Origin: Chrysemys picta bellii
Taxonomy: Eukaryota; Chordata; Testudines; Emydidae
Assembly: GCF_011386835.1 (NCBI RefSeq)
Contig: NC_088797.1
Coordinates: forward strand, 38,749,583-38,813,582
DNA length: 64,000 nt
Direction of reading: 5' to 3'
How positions within the stretch are numbered: the first letter of the stretch is position 1; each line of letters starts with the position of its first letter. Shown piece after piece: positions 1 through 11,554 of the stretch. Both the position numbers and the translations under genes were made by a program. Below the pieces are notes generated by a model. That model had not been told where the DNA came from, did not search any database, and saw only the letters and a program-made list of their open reading frames with translations.

Positions 1-2095
1 GGGGACCTGAATGCCTGGGGTTGATGATATCTCTGGGTACATGAACACACTGAGACAAAAAATGTCTTCTTGTTACTCTTTACTCGTTGTTCAACTCTTA
101 GGAAGCTGTACATATCTTCATAGGAACAGAAATGTAGGTTTTACATACCAAAACACTTTGATCCCTGCAGCTTGATATCCTCTCCCCCACAGAAATCTAT
201 ACTTATCACTTCGAAGAAGGGCTAGTTCTAGGGATTCCGTTGTCAAAGGAAAATCAGCAGATGTGTGCCCCTTCCCCCACACAGTTAGTAAAAGTTTGGT
301 GCCCTAGAAGATTTCTTATGTGCCTATATATTGCTTCTTCCAGCCCTGCTCCAGAGAAAAAAGTGGCATCCCATTCCAAAATGCATGCAGACAGTCATAC
401 AATACTGTGCCATGAAGAGAATGGAGAGGAGTGGGGATAAAGAAGGGTGGATGAAGAGGGTTGAAAGCCCTTGTAGCTGAAAATGTTATTCTCATTCATG
501 CGTGTCTGTTTTTTTTTTTTAAAAGTCTTACTAAACAATTTGCCTCAGTAAGTTAAAATGATTCATTTCACATGAAAGTGTTAACAGTTCTTTCTTGTGA
601 GAGATATTGGCTACAAAGAAAAATCTGATTGTGACATATTTCTTATAAATTGCAAACATTTTTTAAAAGATCAAATTATTTTAAAACCTGAATGTTAAAA
701 GACTGCTTAAGGAGACACAATTTTCCACTCTCCCTGTAACAACCTGTATACAGTGTAATGTATTGTCTCTGTAATCCCTAACCTAGAATATTAGCCAAGT
801 ATCTTCAGCCCTTGATTTAATTTTGAAGATTAAATATAAAACTTTATTAATTCGCACTTTAGTTGCACAATCATAAAAGGCTGCAATGTCTTTGGGTAGA
901 TGAATTCCTTCAAATATATCTGACATACAAAATAACTGTCAGCTTAACCTTCTCAAGCTGGGAAACAGCATGGTTTAGATGCAAAACTTCCTCACAGAAC
1001 CCATTTCAAGTCACTTAATTGCTTGTGAAATCCAGTGATTCATGAACAGTCTCCCTGCCCTCACAGAAGTTCTTCTGTATGTGATTTAATGCTTACAGTC
1101 ATCATTTTGCTGCAACATTGTTCTTAATTAGAAACAACTCAGTATAGGAGGCACTGTGCAAGAGCCTGCAGTGAGGTCTGCAGTTAAAAAACCCAAAGGG
1201 TTACATATTTTAGAGAACAATGCAGGCTGCGTGTCAAGGTACTCTGTGCTGAAAGGATAATGTAAGAATTAAAAAGAAAGACAGATAAAGGGCTGAGCCA
1301 ATTAATTTAGAATATCCAACGTCAAGAATTTTCACTTATTGTGAAAACTATGTTGAATCACACACACGCAGTGTTCTGTCCAATATGGTTTCTGTCCTCA
1401 ATCTTTATTCTTTTATGTCTACTTTTTAAATGTCCTTTACTTTCATAGCCATTACAGTACAAATCAGTTAAGAAAGGACCTGATTTAAATTAAAGAAGCA
1501 AAGACATTTTGAGTAGTATGTCACACAGTACATTTTCCATGGAAATAATAAGGTAATATAATACCTAGGCATAACAGTATTACTTAAGGACTAAGAGGAC
1601 AACCTTTACCCAGAATCTTGCTGTTTTGTTTAGTTAGGCCTTCGGTATTATTTTTAGACTTACTTCTTAAAAAAAAAAAAAAGATAATTCTATGTTACAG
1701 TCCACATACATGAATGCACTTAAATACTCGGGCAAATTTCTCTCTCATTTACACCTGTGCAATCCTAGCAAAATCAATTGTCATTTCACCATTATAATTA
1801 AAAGCAGAATTTGTCCCCTGATCCATATACTGTGCTGGAAAGAACAATTTAGGCCTGTACAAAAAACAATAGGTATAAATATAGTAAAATAATTGTTTCT
1901 ATGAGCACACTGGGTTTCTTTAAAATACAAAATTATTTCATACATTGTCACACAAAGATCTCAACTGTGTGTTTTTGAGTAGCATTTGCACAGCTAGCCA
2001 AATTATAGTCTTTTCCTACTTCCAAACAGGAGCTAATTCTATTATTTTCTAACAGTATAATTTCCGTAACTTGCAGTGGAATTGTCACAAAATCC
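1..2095. other. No gene or repeat recognised
   Basis: AT-rich sequence with short homopolymer A and T runs and only short unconserved reading frames. I recognise no interspersed repeat, RNA gene or exon here. It may be unique host intergenic or intronic DNA. Confidence 0.5.
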
Positions 2096-2103
2096 TGGCT
2101 AAG

Positions 2104-4104
2104 CAGGGCTGGCCTTACCATGAGGCGAACTGAGGCGGTCACCTCAGGTGTCAGATTGGGGGGAGGGAAGGGGGCGCCACTAGGACCCAGAGTGTAGAAA
2201 ATTGTGTCTGCTGCTGGTGCATATGTATTCTCTCTGCTCTAGATGCACAGAGATGGTGGAGTGCTGTGTTGGAGGAAGGAGGGCACAAGAAACATAACAG
2301 GCAGGCAGGAGAAAAGGTGAGAGGGAATAAGAGAAAGCAGCAGGACCTGAAGGGAGAGAGAGAGAGAGGAGGACGAGCCTCTTATGTACGTCTCTAGCAC
2401 CCCCAGGAGCCTGGACTGATTAACACCAGCTTCTCAAGGAGCTTCCTGTTTCCTGCTGCTTCCCTGAACCCACTTGAGGAGAACAGGCAGTCAACTGAAG
2501 TAGTTGGAGCCAGTTAGGCCCTTAACACGCTGATATCTTCCCTCACTCAGGCCCTGCTACCAGCTTGCTTGTGTGTCCCCTTCAATTGAGTGTTGAGAGC
2601 CACTATAGCTGGCACAGAACAGCAGTCATGAGTGAAAGAAGAAAATGCCCCTCTGGGGCAGCATTCAGAAAAAGAAAGCAAGCAAAGGAAGCTTTTCTAT
2701 CTAAGCAGGAAGGAGCTCTCCTGAGATACAGAGACACAAATGTTCACAGTGAGCCTTCCGGCCCCAGTGAGGATGTGAGTGGTGAGGAGATGCCTGATCT
2801 TCCAGTTAGTCAGAGTGCAGGTGACCTGGCAGCTACTGCAGCATCCATATCTCCATTTCAAATGGATGTAAGCATGTACATTCCTGAAGAAAAGTGTAGA
2901 TCAGAGAAGAGTGTGGTGGAGGCGCAAGAAACAGCTGCTGCTGAGTTTAGTTCCTCAAGTCTAGATGATCCAGGACTGTGGACCCACTTGAAAAGTAGCC
3001 TGAGGGACTTCCTTGTACTGCACGGGCCACAGCAAGTGAAAAACTTCATGTTCCCCAAAGACAATGAAAATAGAATTTCCATCCAACACATTACTGGCGT
3101 GAAATCCCAATGGTGACAAAGTGGAGAGGCCATGGCTTATGTACTCAAAAACCCAGAATGCTGCATACTGTTTTTGTTGCAAATAGCCACATTGGGTTCT
3201 ACAGGAACAAAGGACTGGAAAATCTGGCTAGAAATCTGGCATGCCATGAGAAGGCAGCAAATCACCAGAGAGCATTCCATAGATGGAAAGAGCTTGAGAG
3301 GAGACTAAGGTTAAAAACCACCATAGATGATCAGCATCAAGAGAAGATTGCATCAGAGACTCTTTACTGGCAAAATGTTCTGAAAAGGCTCATTGCCATT
3401 GTGAGAATGCTTGCTACCCAAAAACCAGCACTGCATGGCACTTCAGATCAGCTGTATGTACCAAACGATGGAAATTTCCTTAAAATTGTGGAGCTGATGG
3501 CTGAGTTTGATGCTGTACTCCAGAAGCATCTAAGAAGAGTCACCACCAAAGAAATGTACACACACCACTACCTTAGAAAAACAATTCAAAGTGAGATCAT
3601 ACAGTTACTATCAACAAAAGTCAAACAGAAGATTGTGGCAGATCTGAAGTCAGCAAGATATTATTCTGTTATTCCGGACTGCACACCTGACATCAGCCAT
3701 ACGGAACAAATGACTTTAATGGTGCGTTTTGTAACAACAACAGAACCCAGTGAAAATGTCCCTGCAATGGTGACTGTCAGAGAGCATCTTACCGGTCAGA
3801 TGAGGGATTTCAAAACGTTCTGAAGAGTGCACAGAAGTTGGCAGAGGAACTTCACACTGAAGCTATTTTCCCACCCGCTCAAGAATACAAGAGTCACCGA
3901 AGAAGACGACATTTTGATTACGAGGCACAGGATAATCCCTAAGAGACCCCAAACAACAATTCAAAGTTGAATTATTTAACCAGGTGCTAGATTGTGCAAT
4001 ACAGTCAGTTGAAGAACATTTCATGCAGCTCAAGGAACACAGCAGTATATTTGGGATGTTGTATGATATTCCAAAACGCCTCACTATTCCTGAAGAAGAG
4101 GACC
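2104..4104 (+). mobile_element. hAT transposon (ZMYM1-like), truncated by a CR1
   Basis: The left terminus begins CAGGGCTGGCCTTACC, the CAGGG-type end common to many vertebrate hAT elements. A GA-rich leader of roughly 500 bp is followed by transposase remnants related to the ZMYM1-like (TTF zinc finger, DUF4371, hAT dimerisation) proteins. The recognisable transposase stops at about 4104, where the 3' end of an antisense CR1 begins. I could not find the right terminus on the far side of the CR1, so the distal half is lost or beyond recognition. If TGGCTAAG at 2096-2103 is the target duplication, its partner is missing. Confidence 0.75.
2628..4104 (+). pseudogene. Degenerate ZMYM1-like hAT transposase
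   Basis: The likely start is the ATG at 2628, opening MSERRKCPSGAAFRKRK, a basic N-terminus typical of ZMYM1/TTF-type hAT proteins. Frame 1 runs to 3116. The TTF-type zinc finger cysteines (YCFCCK, about 3166-3183) lie in a second frame. The frame open from 3110 to 3823 then carries the family's acidic/basic linker, a NGNFLKIVELMAEFD segment and the RNase H-like start (SVIPDCTPDISH), where the first catalytic aspartate is expected. A further piece at 3984-4100 (LKEHSSIFGMLYDIP) matches the later helical part. At least three frameshifts and an internal deletion around 3824-3960 mean it cannot be expressed as one protein. The dimerisation domain is missing. Family assignment is by recognised motifs; no alignment was run. 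Confidence 0.8.
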
Positions 4105-4173
4105 AAAGGTCCATCCAGCCCAATATCCTGTCTACCGCAGTGACCAATGCCAGGTGTCCCAGAGGGAGTGAAC

Positions 4174-7100
4174 CTAACAAGTAATGATCAAGTGATCTCT
4201 CTCCTGCCATCCATCTCCACCCTCTGACAAACAGAGGCTAGGGACACCATTCCTTACCCGTCCTGGCCAATAGCCATTAATGGACTTAACCTCCATGAAT
4301 TTATCTAGTTCTCTTTTAAACCCTGTTATAGTCCTAGCCTTCACAACCTCCTCAGGCAAGGAGTTCCACAGGTTGACTGTGCGCTGTGTGAAGAAGAACT
4401 TTCTTTTATTTGTTTTAAACCTGCTGCCAATTAATTTCATTTGGTGGCTCCTAGTTCTTGTATTATGGGAACCAGTAAATAACTTTTCCTTATTTACTTT
4501 CTCCACATCACTCATGGTTTTATATACCTCTATAATATCCCCCTTTAGTCTCCTCTTTTCCAAGCTGAAAAGTCCTAGCCTCTTTAATCTCTCCTCATAT
4601 GGGACCCATTCCAAACCCCTAATCATTGCCCTTCTCTGAACCTTTTCTAATGCCAGTATATCTTTTTTGAGATGAGGAGACCACATCTGTATGCAGTATT
4701 CAAGATGTAGGCGTACCATGGATTTATATAAGGGCAATAAGATATTCTCCGTCTTATTCTCTATCCCTTTTTTAATGATTCCTAACATCCTGTTTGCTTT
4801 TTTGACTGCAGCTGCACACTGCGTGGACGTCTTCAGAGAATTATCCATGACTCCAAAATCTCTTTCCTGATTAGCTGTAGCTAAATTAGCCCCCATCATA
4901 TTGTATGTATAGTTGGGGTTATTTTTTCCAATGTGCATTACTTTACATTTATCCACATTAAATTTCATTTGCCATTTTGTTGCCCAATCACGTAGTTTTG
5001 TGAGCTCTTTTTGAAGTTCCTCACAGTCTGCTTTGGTCTTAACTATCTTGAGCAGTTTAGTATCATCTGCAAACTTTGCCAACTCACTATTTACCCCTTT
5101 CTCCAGATCATTTATGAATAAGTTGAATAGGATTGGCCTTGGACTGACCCTTGGGGAAAACCACTAGTTACCCCTCTCCATTCTGAAATTTTACCATTTA
5201 TTCCTACCCTTTGTCTGTTAACCAGTTCTCAATCCCTGAAAGGATCTTCCCTCTTATCCCATGACAACTTAATTTACGTACAAGCCTTTGGTGAGGGACC
5301 TTGTCAAAGGCTTTCTGGAAATCTAAGTACACTATGTCCACTGGATCCCCCTTGTCCACATGTTTGTTGACCCCTTCAAAGAATTCTAATAGATTAGTAA
5401 GACATGAATTCCCTTTACAGAAACCATGTTGACTTTTGCCCAACAATTTATGTTCTTCTATCTGTCTAACAATTTTATTCTTTACTATTGTTTCAACTAA
5501 TTTGCCCGGTACCTACGTTAGACTTACCGGTCTGTAATTGCCGGGATCACCTCTAGAGCCCTTTTTAAATATTGGCGTTACATTAGCTAACTTCCAGTCA
5601 TTGGGTACAGAAGCTGATTTAAAGAACAGGTTACAAACCATAGTTAATAGTTCCGCAATTTCACATTTGAGTTCTTTCAGAACTCTTGGGTGAATGCCAT
5701 CTGTTACTGTTAAGTTTATCAATTAATTTCAAAACCTCCTCTAGTGACACTTCAATCTCTGACAATTCCTCAGATTTGTCACCTACAAAGGACGGCTCAG
5801 GTTTGGGAATCTCCCTAACATCCTCAGCCGTGAAGACTGAAGCAAAGAATTCATTTAGTTTCTCCGCAATGACTTTATCGTCTTTAAGTGCTCCTTTTGT
5901 ATCTCGATCGTCCAGGGGCCCCACTGGATGTTTAGCAGGCTTCCTGCTTCTGATGTACTTAAGAAACATTTTGTTATTACCTTTGGAGTTTTTGGCTAGC
6001 CGTTCTTCAAACTCCTCTTTGGCTTTTCTTATTACATTTTTACACTTAATTTGGCAGTGTTTATGCTCCTTTATTTACCTCACTAGGATTTGACTTTCAC
6101 TTTTTAAAAGATGCCTTTTATCTCTCACTGCTTCTTTTACATGGTTGTTAAGCCACGGTGGCTCTTTTTAGTTCTTTTACTGTGTTTTTTAATTTGGGGT
6201 ATACATTGAACTTGGGCCTCTATTATGGTGTCTTTGAAAAGTGTCCATGCAGCTTGCAGGGATTTCACTCTAGTCACTGTACCTTTTAATTTCTGTTTAA
6301 CTAACCTCCTCATTTCTGAATAGTTCCCCTTTCTGAAATTAAATGCCACTGTGTTGGGCTGTTGAGGTGTTCTTCCCAGCACAGGAATGTTAAATGTTAT
6401 TATATTATGGTCACTATTTCCAAGCGGTCCTGATATAGTTACCTCTTGGACCAGACCCTGCGCTCCACTCAGGACTAAATCGAGCATTGCCTCTCCCCTT
6501 GTGGGTTCCTGTACCAGGTGCTCCAAGAAGCAGTCATTTAAAGTATTGAGAATTTTTGTCTCTGCATTTCATCCTGAGGTGACATGTATCCAGTCAATAT
6601 GGGGATAATTGAAATCCCCCACTATTATTGAGTTCTTTCTTTTGATAGCCTCTCTTATCGCCCTTAGCATTTCATCATCACTATCACTGTCCTCGTCAGA
6701 TGGTCGATAATAGATCCCTACTGTTATATTCTTATTAGAGCATGGAATTGCTATCCATAGAGATTCTGTGGAACATGTAGATTCATTTAAGATTTTTACT
6801 TCATTTGATTCTACATTTTCTTTCATATATAGTGCCACTCCCTCTCCCCCTCCCCACACACCCCCCCCGCATGACCTGTCCTTCTGATATATTTTGTACC
6901 CCGGAATGATCGTGTCCCATTGATTGTCCCCACTCCACCAGGTTTCTGTGATACCTATTATCAATATCCTCCCTTAACACGAGGCACTCTAGTTCACCCA
7001 TCTTATTATTTAGACTTCTAGCATTTGTGTACAAGCACTTTAAAAACTTGTCACTGTTTATTTGTCTGCCCTTTTCTGATGTGTCAGATTCTTTTTCATG

Positions 7101-7220
7101 TGAATGTTTCTCGTCTGATCTGGCCCATACTTTATCTTCTTCCATCTTCGCCTCCTGATTAAAACCTAGAGAATCTCTATCAATAGGCTCTCCTCTAAGA
7201 GAAGTCTCTGTCCGATTCAC
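4174..7220 (-). pseudogene. CR1 ORF2 remnant: endonuclease and reverse transcriptase
   Basis: Reading from 7220 down, the apurinic-type endonuclease is visible as the ITETWW segment (about 6950), the GGGVALYMKE-like segment (6800-6880, here expanded by extra glycine codons from a G-run), the VGDFNYPHIDW segment (about 6600) and the SDHNII catalytic motif (about 6400). The reverse transcriptase follows: [11 protein letters not shown] and GNYRPVSLT (5513-5700), YLDFQKAFDKVPH with its catalytic Asp (about 5310-5340), KFADDTK with the catalytic pair (5058-5076), then the thumb and C-terminal part ([29 protein letters not shown]) ending near 4174. The frame is split into at least six pieces, so it is inactive. 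The lineage (CR1, sauropsid) is well supported by these motifs. Confidence 0.92.
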
Positions 7221-7255
7221 GTGCTCCTCTGCAGCAATCCACTTTCCCCCATTTC

Positions 7256-7704
7256 TTAGCTTAAAAACTGCTCTGCAACCTTTTTAATGTTAAGTGCCAG
7301 CAGTCTAGATCCACTTTGGTTTAGGTGGAGCCCATCCTTCCTGTATAAGCTCCCCGATTCCAAAAGTTTCCCCAGTTCCTAATAAATCTAACCCCCTCCT
7401 CTCTACACAATCGTCTAATCCATGCATTGAGACTCTGAAGCTCTGCCTGCCTACCTGGCCCTGCGCATGGATCTGGAAGCATTTTTGAGAATGCTACCAT
7501 AGAAGTCCTGGATTTCAGTCTCTTTCCTAACAGCTTAAATTTGGCCTCCAGGACGTCTCTCCTACCCTTCCCTATGTCATTGGTACCTGCATGTACCACA
7601 ACCACCAGCTCCTCCCCAGCAGTACACATAAGTCTATCTAGATGCCTTGAGAGATCCGCAACCTTCGCAAGGGAGGATTGTGATGGTGTTAAAAGACAAC
7701 CCAT
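7256..7704 (-). pseudogene. CR1 ORF1 remnant, SGNH esterase domain
   Basis: The minus-strand frame 7704-7321 contains VVVHAGTNDIGKGRRD, the GxND block of the SGNH hydrolase (esterase) domain found in CR1 ORF1 proteins, then LNAWIRRLCREEGVRF. The partner catalytic block DGLHL (D and H codons at 7334-7336 and 7325-7327) is present but in a different frame, showing one indel between the two blocks. In that second frame ORF1 ends at the TAA at 7256-7258, a few dozen bases before ORF2 sequence starts. The N-terminal half of ORF1 is absent because the element is 5'-truncated. Confidence 0.8.
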
Positions 7705-8250
7705 CAGCCTGAGTCAACAGAGGGTAAATACTGAAGGCCGTGGCCCAACTAAACATAAAGCACATGGCACAGTATTAAAGAATATGAGGAACTTAAACAT
7801 AAATGCATTTTCCAGAGTTCATGAAAAGCTAAATATCCATCAGTTTAATTTCAGAAAGATTAAATGTTGTGTGATTTCCAGAATGCACAAGAAACTTCTG
7901 ATACGATCAGTCCTCCTGTAAGTAGTTACAAACCCTTCACAACTGATTCTCTGCCTGTACTGGTAGTAGAGAGAGTGTCCTACATCATTGGCTTACCCTA
8001 AAAATCAGAGATCTAGATTTCACACCAGGTGGACCGTATCCATAATAATGTTGTGTATTTACAATTTTAAATTTTATTTTTCAATACCTAGTCTCAATTA
8101 TGAATTTCCGTTTCAGACTAGTGGCATTAGCAGGATTGTATTTTATATTAAAGTAAGGAGAAAGCTAAACATCTAACTAAAAGTGAGAGTCAGACTCAGT
8201 AACTAGAGAATAAAAATCCAAAACAGAACAGGCACAATGTAAAGCAAGGA
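7705..8250. other. No feature recognised
   Basis: The stretch just upstream of the CR1 5' truncation. I looked here for the missing right half and terminus of the ZMYM1-like hAT and could not recognise them. Only short unconserved reading frames are present. Confidence 0.4.
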
Positions 8251-8255
8251 CTTTA

Positions 8256-8313
8256 AGGCCTGGTCTACACTACGACTTTAATTCGGATTTATCAGCTTTA
8301 ATTCGAATTTACC
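8256..8313. repeat. Fragment of a GTCTACAC-type MITE
   Basis: GGCCTGGTCTACACTACGA followed by an internal TTTAATTCG repeat resembles one end of a common reptile MITE family. The opposite end is not visible, so it is a truncated piece. Confidence 0.45.
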
Positions 8314-8428
8314 CTTCAGTTTTGATAATCACAGTAGCACCTTTTGATCAGAGAATGAGACACAGCCTAGCAACTGGCCTGTGGTTTATGCCCTTATGGC
8401 TTATGATATATGGGAGGTCAGAGTAGAT

Positions 8429-8739
8429 CAGGGGTCAGCAACCTTTCAGAAGTGGTGTGCCGAGTCTTCATTTATTCACTCTAATTTAAGGTTTGGCGTG
8501 CCAGTGATACATTTTAATGTTTTTATAAGGTCTCTTTCTATAAGTCTATAATATATAACTAAACTATTGTTGTATGTAAAGTAAATAAGGTTTTTAAAAT
8601 GTTTAAGAAGCTTCATTTAAAATTAAATTAAAATGCACAGCACCCCAGACTGATGGCCAGGACCCAGGCAGTGAGAGTGCCACTGAAAATCAGCTTGCGT
8701 GCCGCCTTCGGCACGCGTGCCATAGGTTGCCTATCCCTG
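8429..8739 (-). mobile_element. Non-autonomous hAT-Charlie deletion derivative, 311 bp
   Basis: It starts CAGGGGTCAGCAACCTTTCA and ends GGTTGCCTATCCCTG, giving imperfect terminal inverted repeats. The flanks GAGTAGAT (8421-8428) and GACTAGAT (8740-8747) are an 8-bp hAT target duplication with one mismatch. Its first 200 bp or so are the reverse complement of the right end of the element at 40965-43761: the same GCGTGCCAGTAATACATTTTAA-like segment, the same TATAAGTCTATA-like segment and the same GAAGCTTCATTTAA-like segment. Its last 50 bp match the other end (GGCACGCGTGCC). It is therefore an internal deletion product of that family and depends on its transposase. Confidence 0.88.
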
Positions 8740-8747
8740 GACTAGAT

Positions 8748-9974
8748 AATTACTATGGTCCCTTCTGGCCTTGGAATCTATGTGACTGGGACAACCAAAT
8801 ATGAAGTCTTAGTTGCCTGCGGACAGTTGGATGATTAATGATCAGATTAATTATTCTCATTAATCACGCCTAACAAAATTCAAGGTTTTGGTTTTAATCC
8901 ATACAGATTTAAATTAAATCCTAAAATGTCTGGATGTAATACCATTCATACCAATCCACAGCTAGCTCTTTCTCTCCTCCCCATTTACTGCAAATGCCTT
9001 GCCATCATTTGAGCCGTACAAACTCAAGTGAATTCAGTTACCACAATGAGACATGAAGAAAAAGTCAATCTCTAGGTTACCAGTAGCCAAGACCCAAATC
9101 ATATAGAGCTGTCTAAATTAAAATAAACATTTTGAATTATAGCAGGAGACAGTGCAGTCTATGGAGTGCTGATGAAATCTGCCTTTATCCAGCATTTTCT
9201 AATCCAGTACTTGTAACTAATGAATGACCCAAACTTCACTAATACATTGAGGTTTCTTTTCTGGGGGGTCCCCTATAACTTATAAGCAAAGATCTCTGGT
9301 AGTTTTTCTGTGTCAATGGTCAGAACTGTAGCTTGGATGAATCATACAGGAACTGATCCTGCATTTTAAAATGATCAAGTTTAGCAATCATGCAACCAGG
9401 TTTGCTTTTGTTTGAGGCAAAAAGATAGCGGGCATCATTTACAGAGCAGAACTGATGAGAAACAACCGTTTTTGTGTGCATGTTTGCCTGACGAATTCCC
9501 AAAGCAAAAATATAAAATCAAAATATAAAATCATACTGGGAGAAAAAAAATGGACATTATATTCTGTGATCCAAGACATTTGCCACTGAACAATCTGTGA
9601 GCAACATTCTGACATTTCATAAAGTATAACTACCTGACAGAAAAAAATGATTTTTGGTACCTTAGAGGCAAGGTTGCCATAGGAACTCCTTTCCCTCCCA
9701 TTTAATTATATGAAATATAAAGGACACAAATTATCCAGGTGAACTGCTAGAGTTCCACTTTTGCAGTCCTTACTGATTTATTTAAATGGTTGTTTCTGAG
9801 GTTAGATAATATACCTCTATAAAGTTACAATATACATATTCAGAAGATCTGAATCCTTTTGTATTATTTGAATGCTAACGTTTTTATAGATAATTTTGTT
9901 TAAAGAGCCTTACAAACAAACAAATTAGAAATTGTCTCTGAAAGGATCCTCTTATTTATGTTCCAAATTAGGTA
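8748..9974. other. No feature recognised
   Basis: AT-rich sequence without a recognisable repeat, RNA gene or conserved reading frame. Confidence 0.4.
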
Positions 9975-10310
9975 TAGAGTATGAGTTTCAGGCCAGAAGA
10001 GACCATCTACTTTGACTTCCTGTATATCACAGGCCACCAACACCATCCCAGCCATCCACACACTAAATCCAATAATGAAATTAGACCAAACTATTATAGC
10101 CTTCAGGAGACTAAACTATCTGTGCCAGAGGCAAAGGATAGGAGGGACCAAGGTGCACCAGTGCCGAAGTTCCCCTGTGCTGGCCCGGAACTGATTACCT
10201 GAGATATACTCAGATGATCCCGGCAAGCGATCTGCACCCACACTATAGAGGAAGGCAATCTCCCTCCTCCATCCTCAGTCAAGGTCATTGCCAATGTGAG
10301 CTGAGAAGAT
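9975..10310 (-). mobile_element. CR1 3' UTR fragment
   Basis: Contains the CR1-type segment CAGGCCAGAAGAGACCATCT and TATCACAGGCCA, followed by a second CR1 3' UTR segment with ACCTGAGATATACTCAGATG and GATCCCGGCAAGCGA. On the minus strand this is a 3' UTR of a different CR1 subfamily from the one at 4105. No coding portion remains. Confidence 0.65.
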
Positions 10311-10973
10311 ACATGACATATATGGGCATAATTTGTGTGCTGGAGCTCAGAGTCACAGGTCACAAAGAGGTGTATTTTTGCCATCGGAATAACATCGTGA
10401 GTATCAGGTCACCAATAGTTTAAGAAAAGGGGTTAGATATTGATCACAAAAGGCAGTGAAACAGGTGGGATTTACTCTATATAGAGTCTGATCCCACATT
10501 CCTTGTTATTCAACAAGTAATATTACAAAACAAATTCATCACGTGTCACTACTGCAATAGTCATGGTGTAGGACCACGATCCTGAGAGGCAGCGAGAAGG
10601 GGATGGTTCTGGAGATCCTCAATAAATGGTCCACATTTCAAAAAAGCTTCCCAACCCCATGGCAATGTTTGAATTCCAAAATCAAATACTGGCTGTTTAA
10701 AATGATGTCTAGAGGATGGCATTTTTACTTAAAAAAAGCAGAAACGACAAACTGTTTTGAGTATATATCTAATGGTCAGAGAAGCGCTGTGGCAAACAAC
10801 GGGATAGGAATATGTGCTAACCAAATATTAGCAAAGACCCCTTATGGGATTGTGATGGGGCAACTGCCCTGCACTGGCCCTGAGAGGGTTAAAACCAGCC
10901 TAGGGAGGCTGAGCGGCAGGCAGTCAAAGGAGTGTACAGGGGAAATAGACAATTAGGGCAGCAGCTGGACCAG

Positions 10974-11004
10974 CCAATCAGGGCCCAACTGACCCATATA
11001 AAAG
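10974..11004 (+). promoter_or_regulatory. CCAAT and TATA motifs of the solo LTR
   Basis: CCAATCA at 10974-10980 is followed by CATATAAAAGG at 10995-11005. The order and spacing fit a retroviral-type U3 core promoter, with initiation predicted about 25-30 bp downstream. Activity is inferred from the motifs only. Confidence 0.5.
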
Positions 11005-11540
11005 GAAGCTACAGGCCAGAGCAAGGTAGTCTGCTGCAGGGAGCCCTAGAGAGAAGACTGGCTTCCTAGAGGGCTACAGAGAGACCAGCACCTGGGGAAG
11101 GGCAGGTGCTAGCAGGGACTGTGGGAACTAGAGAGACCGGGCTGCCAGGACTTACAGGCTCGAGGCCCTGGGAAGAGGGCAAAGGAGCTGGAGCCAGAGA
11201 CAGGAGCAGAAGGAACTGAGGCTGCAGGGAAGTGGCCCGGGAAAAAGAGACAGTGAGCTGGAAGGAAGAGGCAGCAGGACACTGCTGTTTGCAGGGTCCC
11301 TGGGCTGGGGTCCAGAGTAGTGAGCAGGCCTGGCCCCCACCCTCCACTTGCTGCTGAAGAAGCGGCCAGGTTATAGACTGCCAAACCATTGTGAGGAGCA
11401 GCTAGACTGTTGCGGAAGGAGTCCCCCGGAAGGGGGAACCCAGATTGTGACACGGCCAGAGGGCTGTGCCACGGAGCAGAGCCAGTGAGACTGGAACTGC
11501 AGTGGGTCTGCAGGCGGAGATGAGGTCAGTAGAGCCACTA

Positions 11541-11554
11541 CCACCAGAGGGCAC
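11541..11554 (+). promoter_or_regulatory. CTCF-like motif in the LTR
   Basis: CCACCAGAGGGCAC fits the published CTCF core consensus closely. It lies near the 3' end of the solo LTR. A second, weaker relative (CCAGCAAGAGGCG) follows about 45 bp downstream. Binding is unproven. Confidence 0.4.

Larger units (their letters stand above)
4105..7704 (-). mobile_element. CR1 LINE, 5'-truncated, about 3.6 kb
   Basis: On the minus strand this reads ORF1 tail, ORF2, then a short 3' region. The 3' region (about 4105-4260) matches the conserved reptile CR1 3' UTR, including the GGGCTRGATGGACCTTTGGTC-type end at 4105-4125. It lacks the usual few terminal repeat units. CR1 inserts by target-primed reverse transcription and is often 5'-truncated, as here: ORF1 is present only from its esterase domain on. 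No clear target duplication is visible, which is usual for CR1. It interrupts or abuts the ZMYM1-like hAT at 4104. The copy is old enough to carry many frameshifts and stops. Confidence 0.92.
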
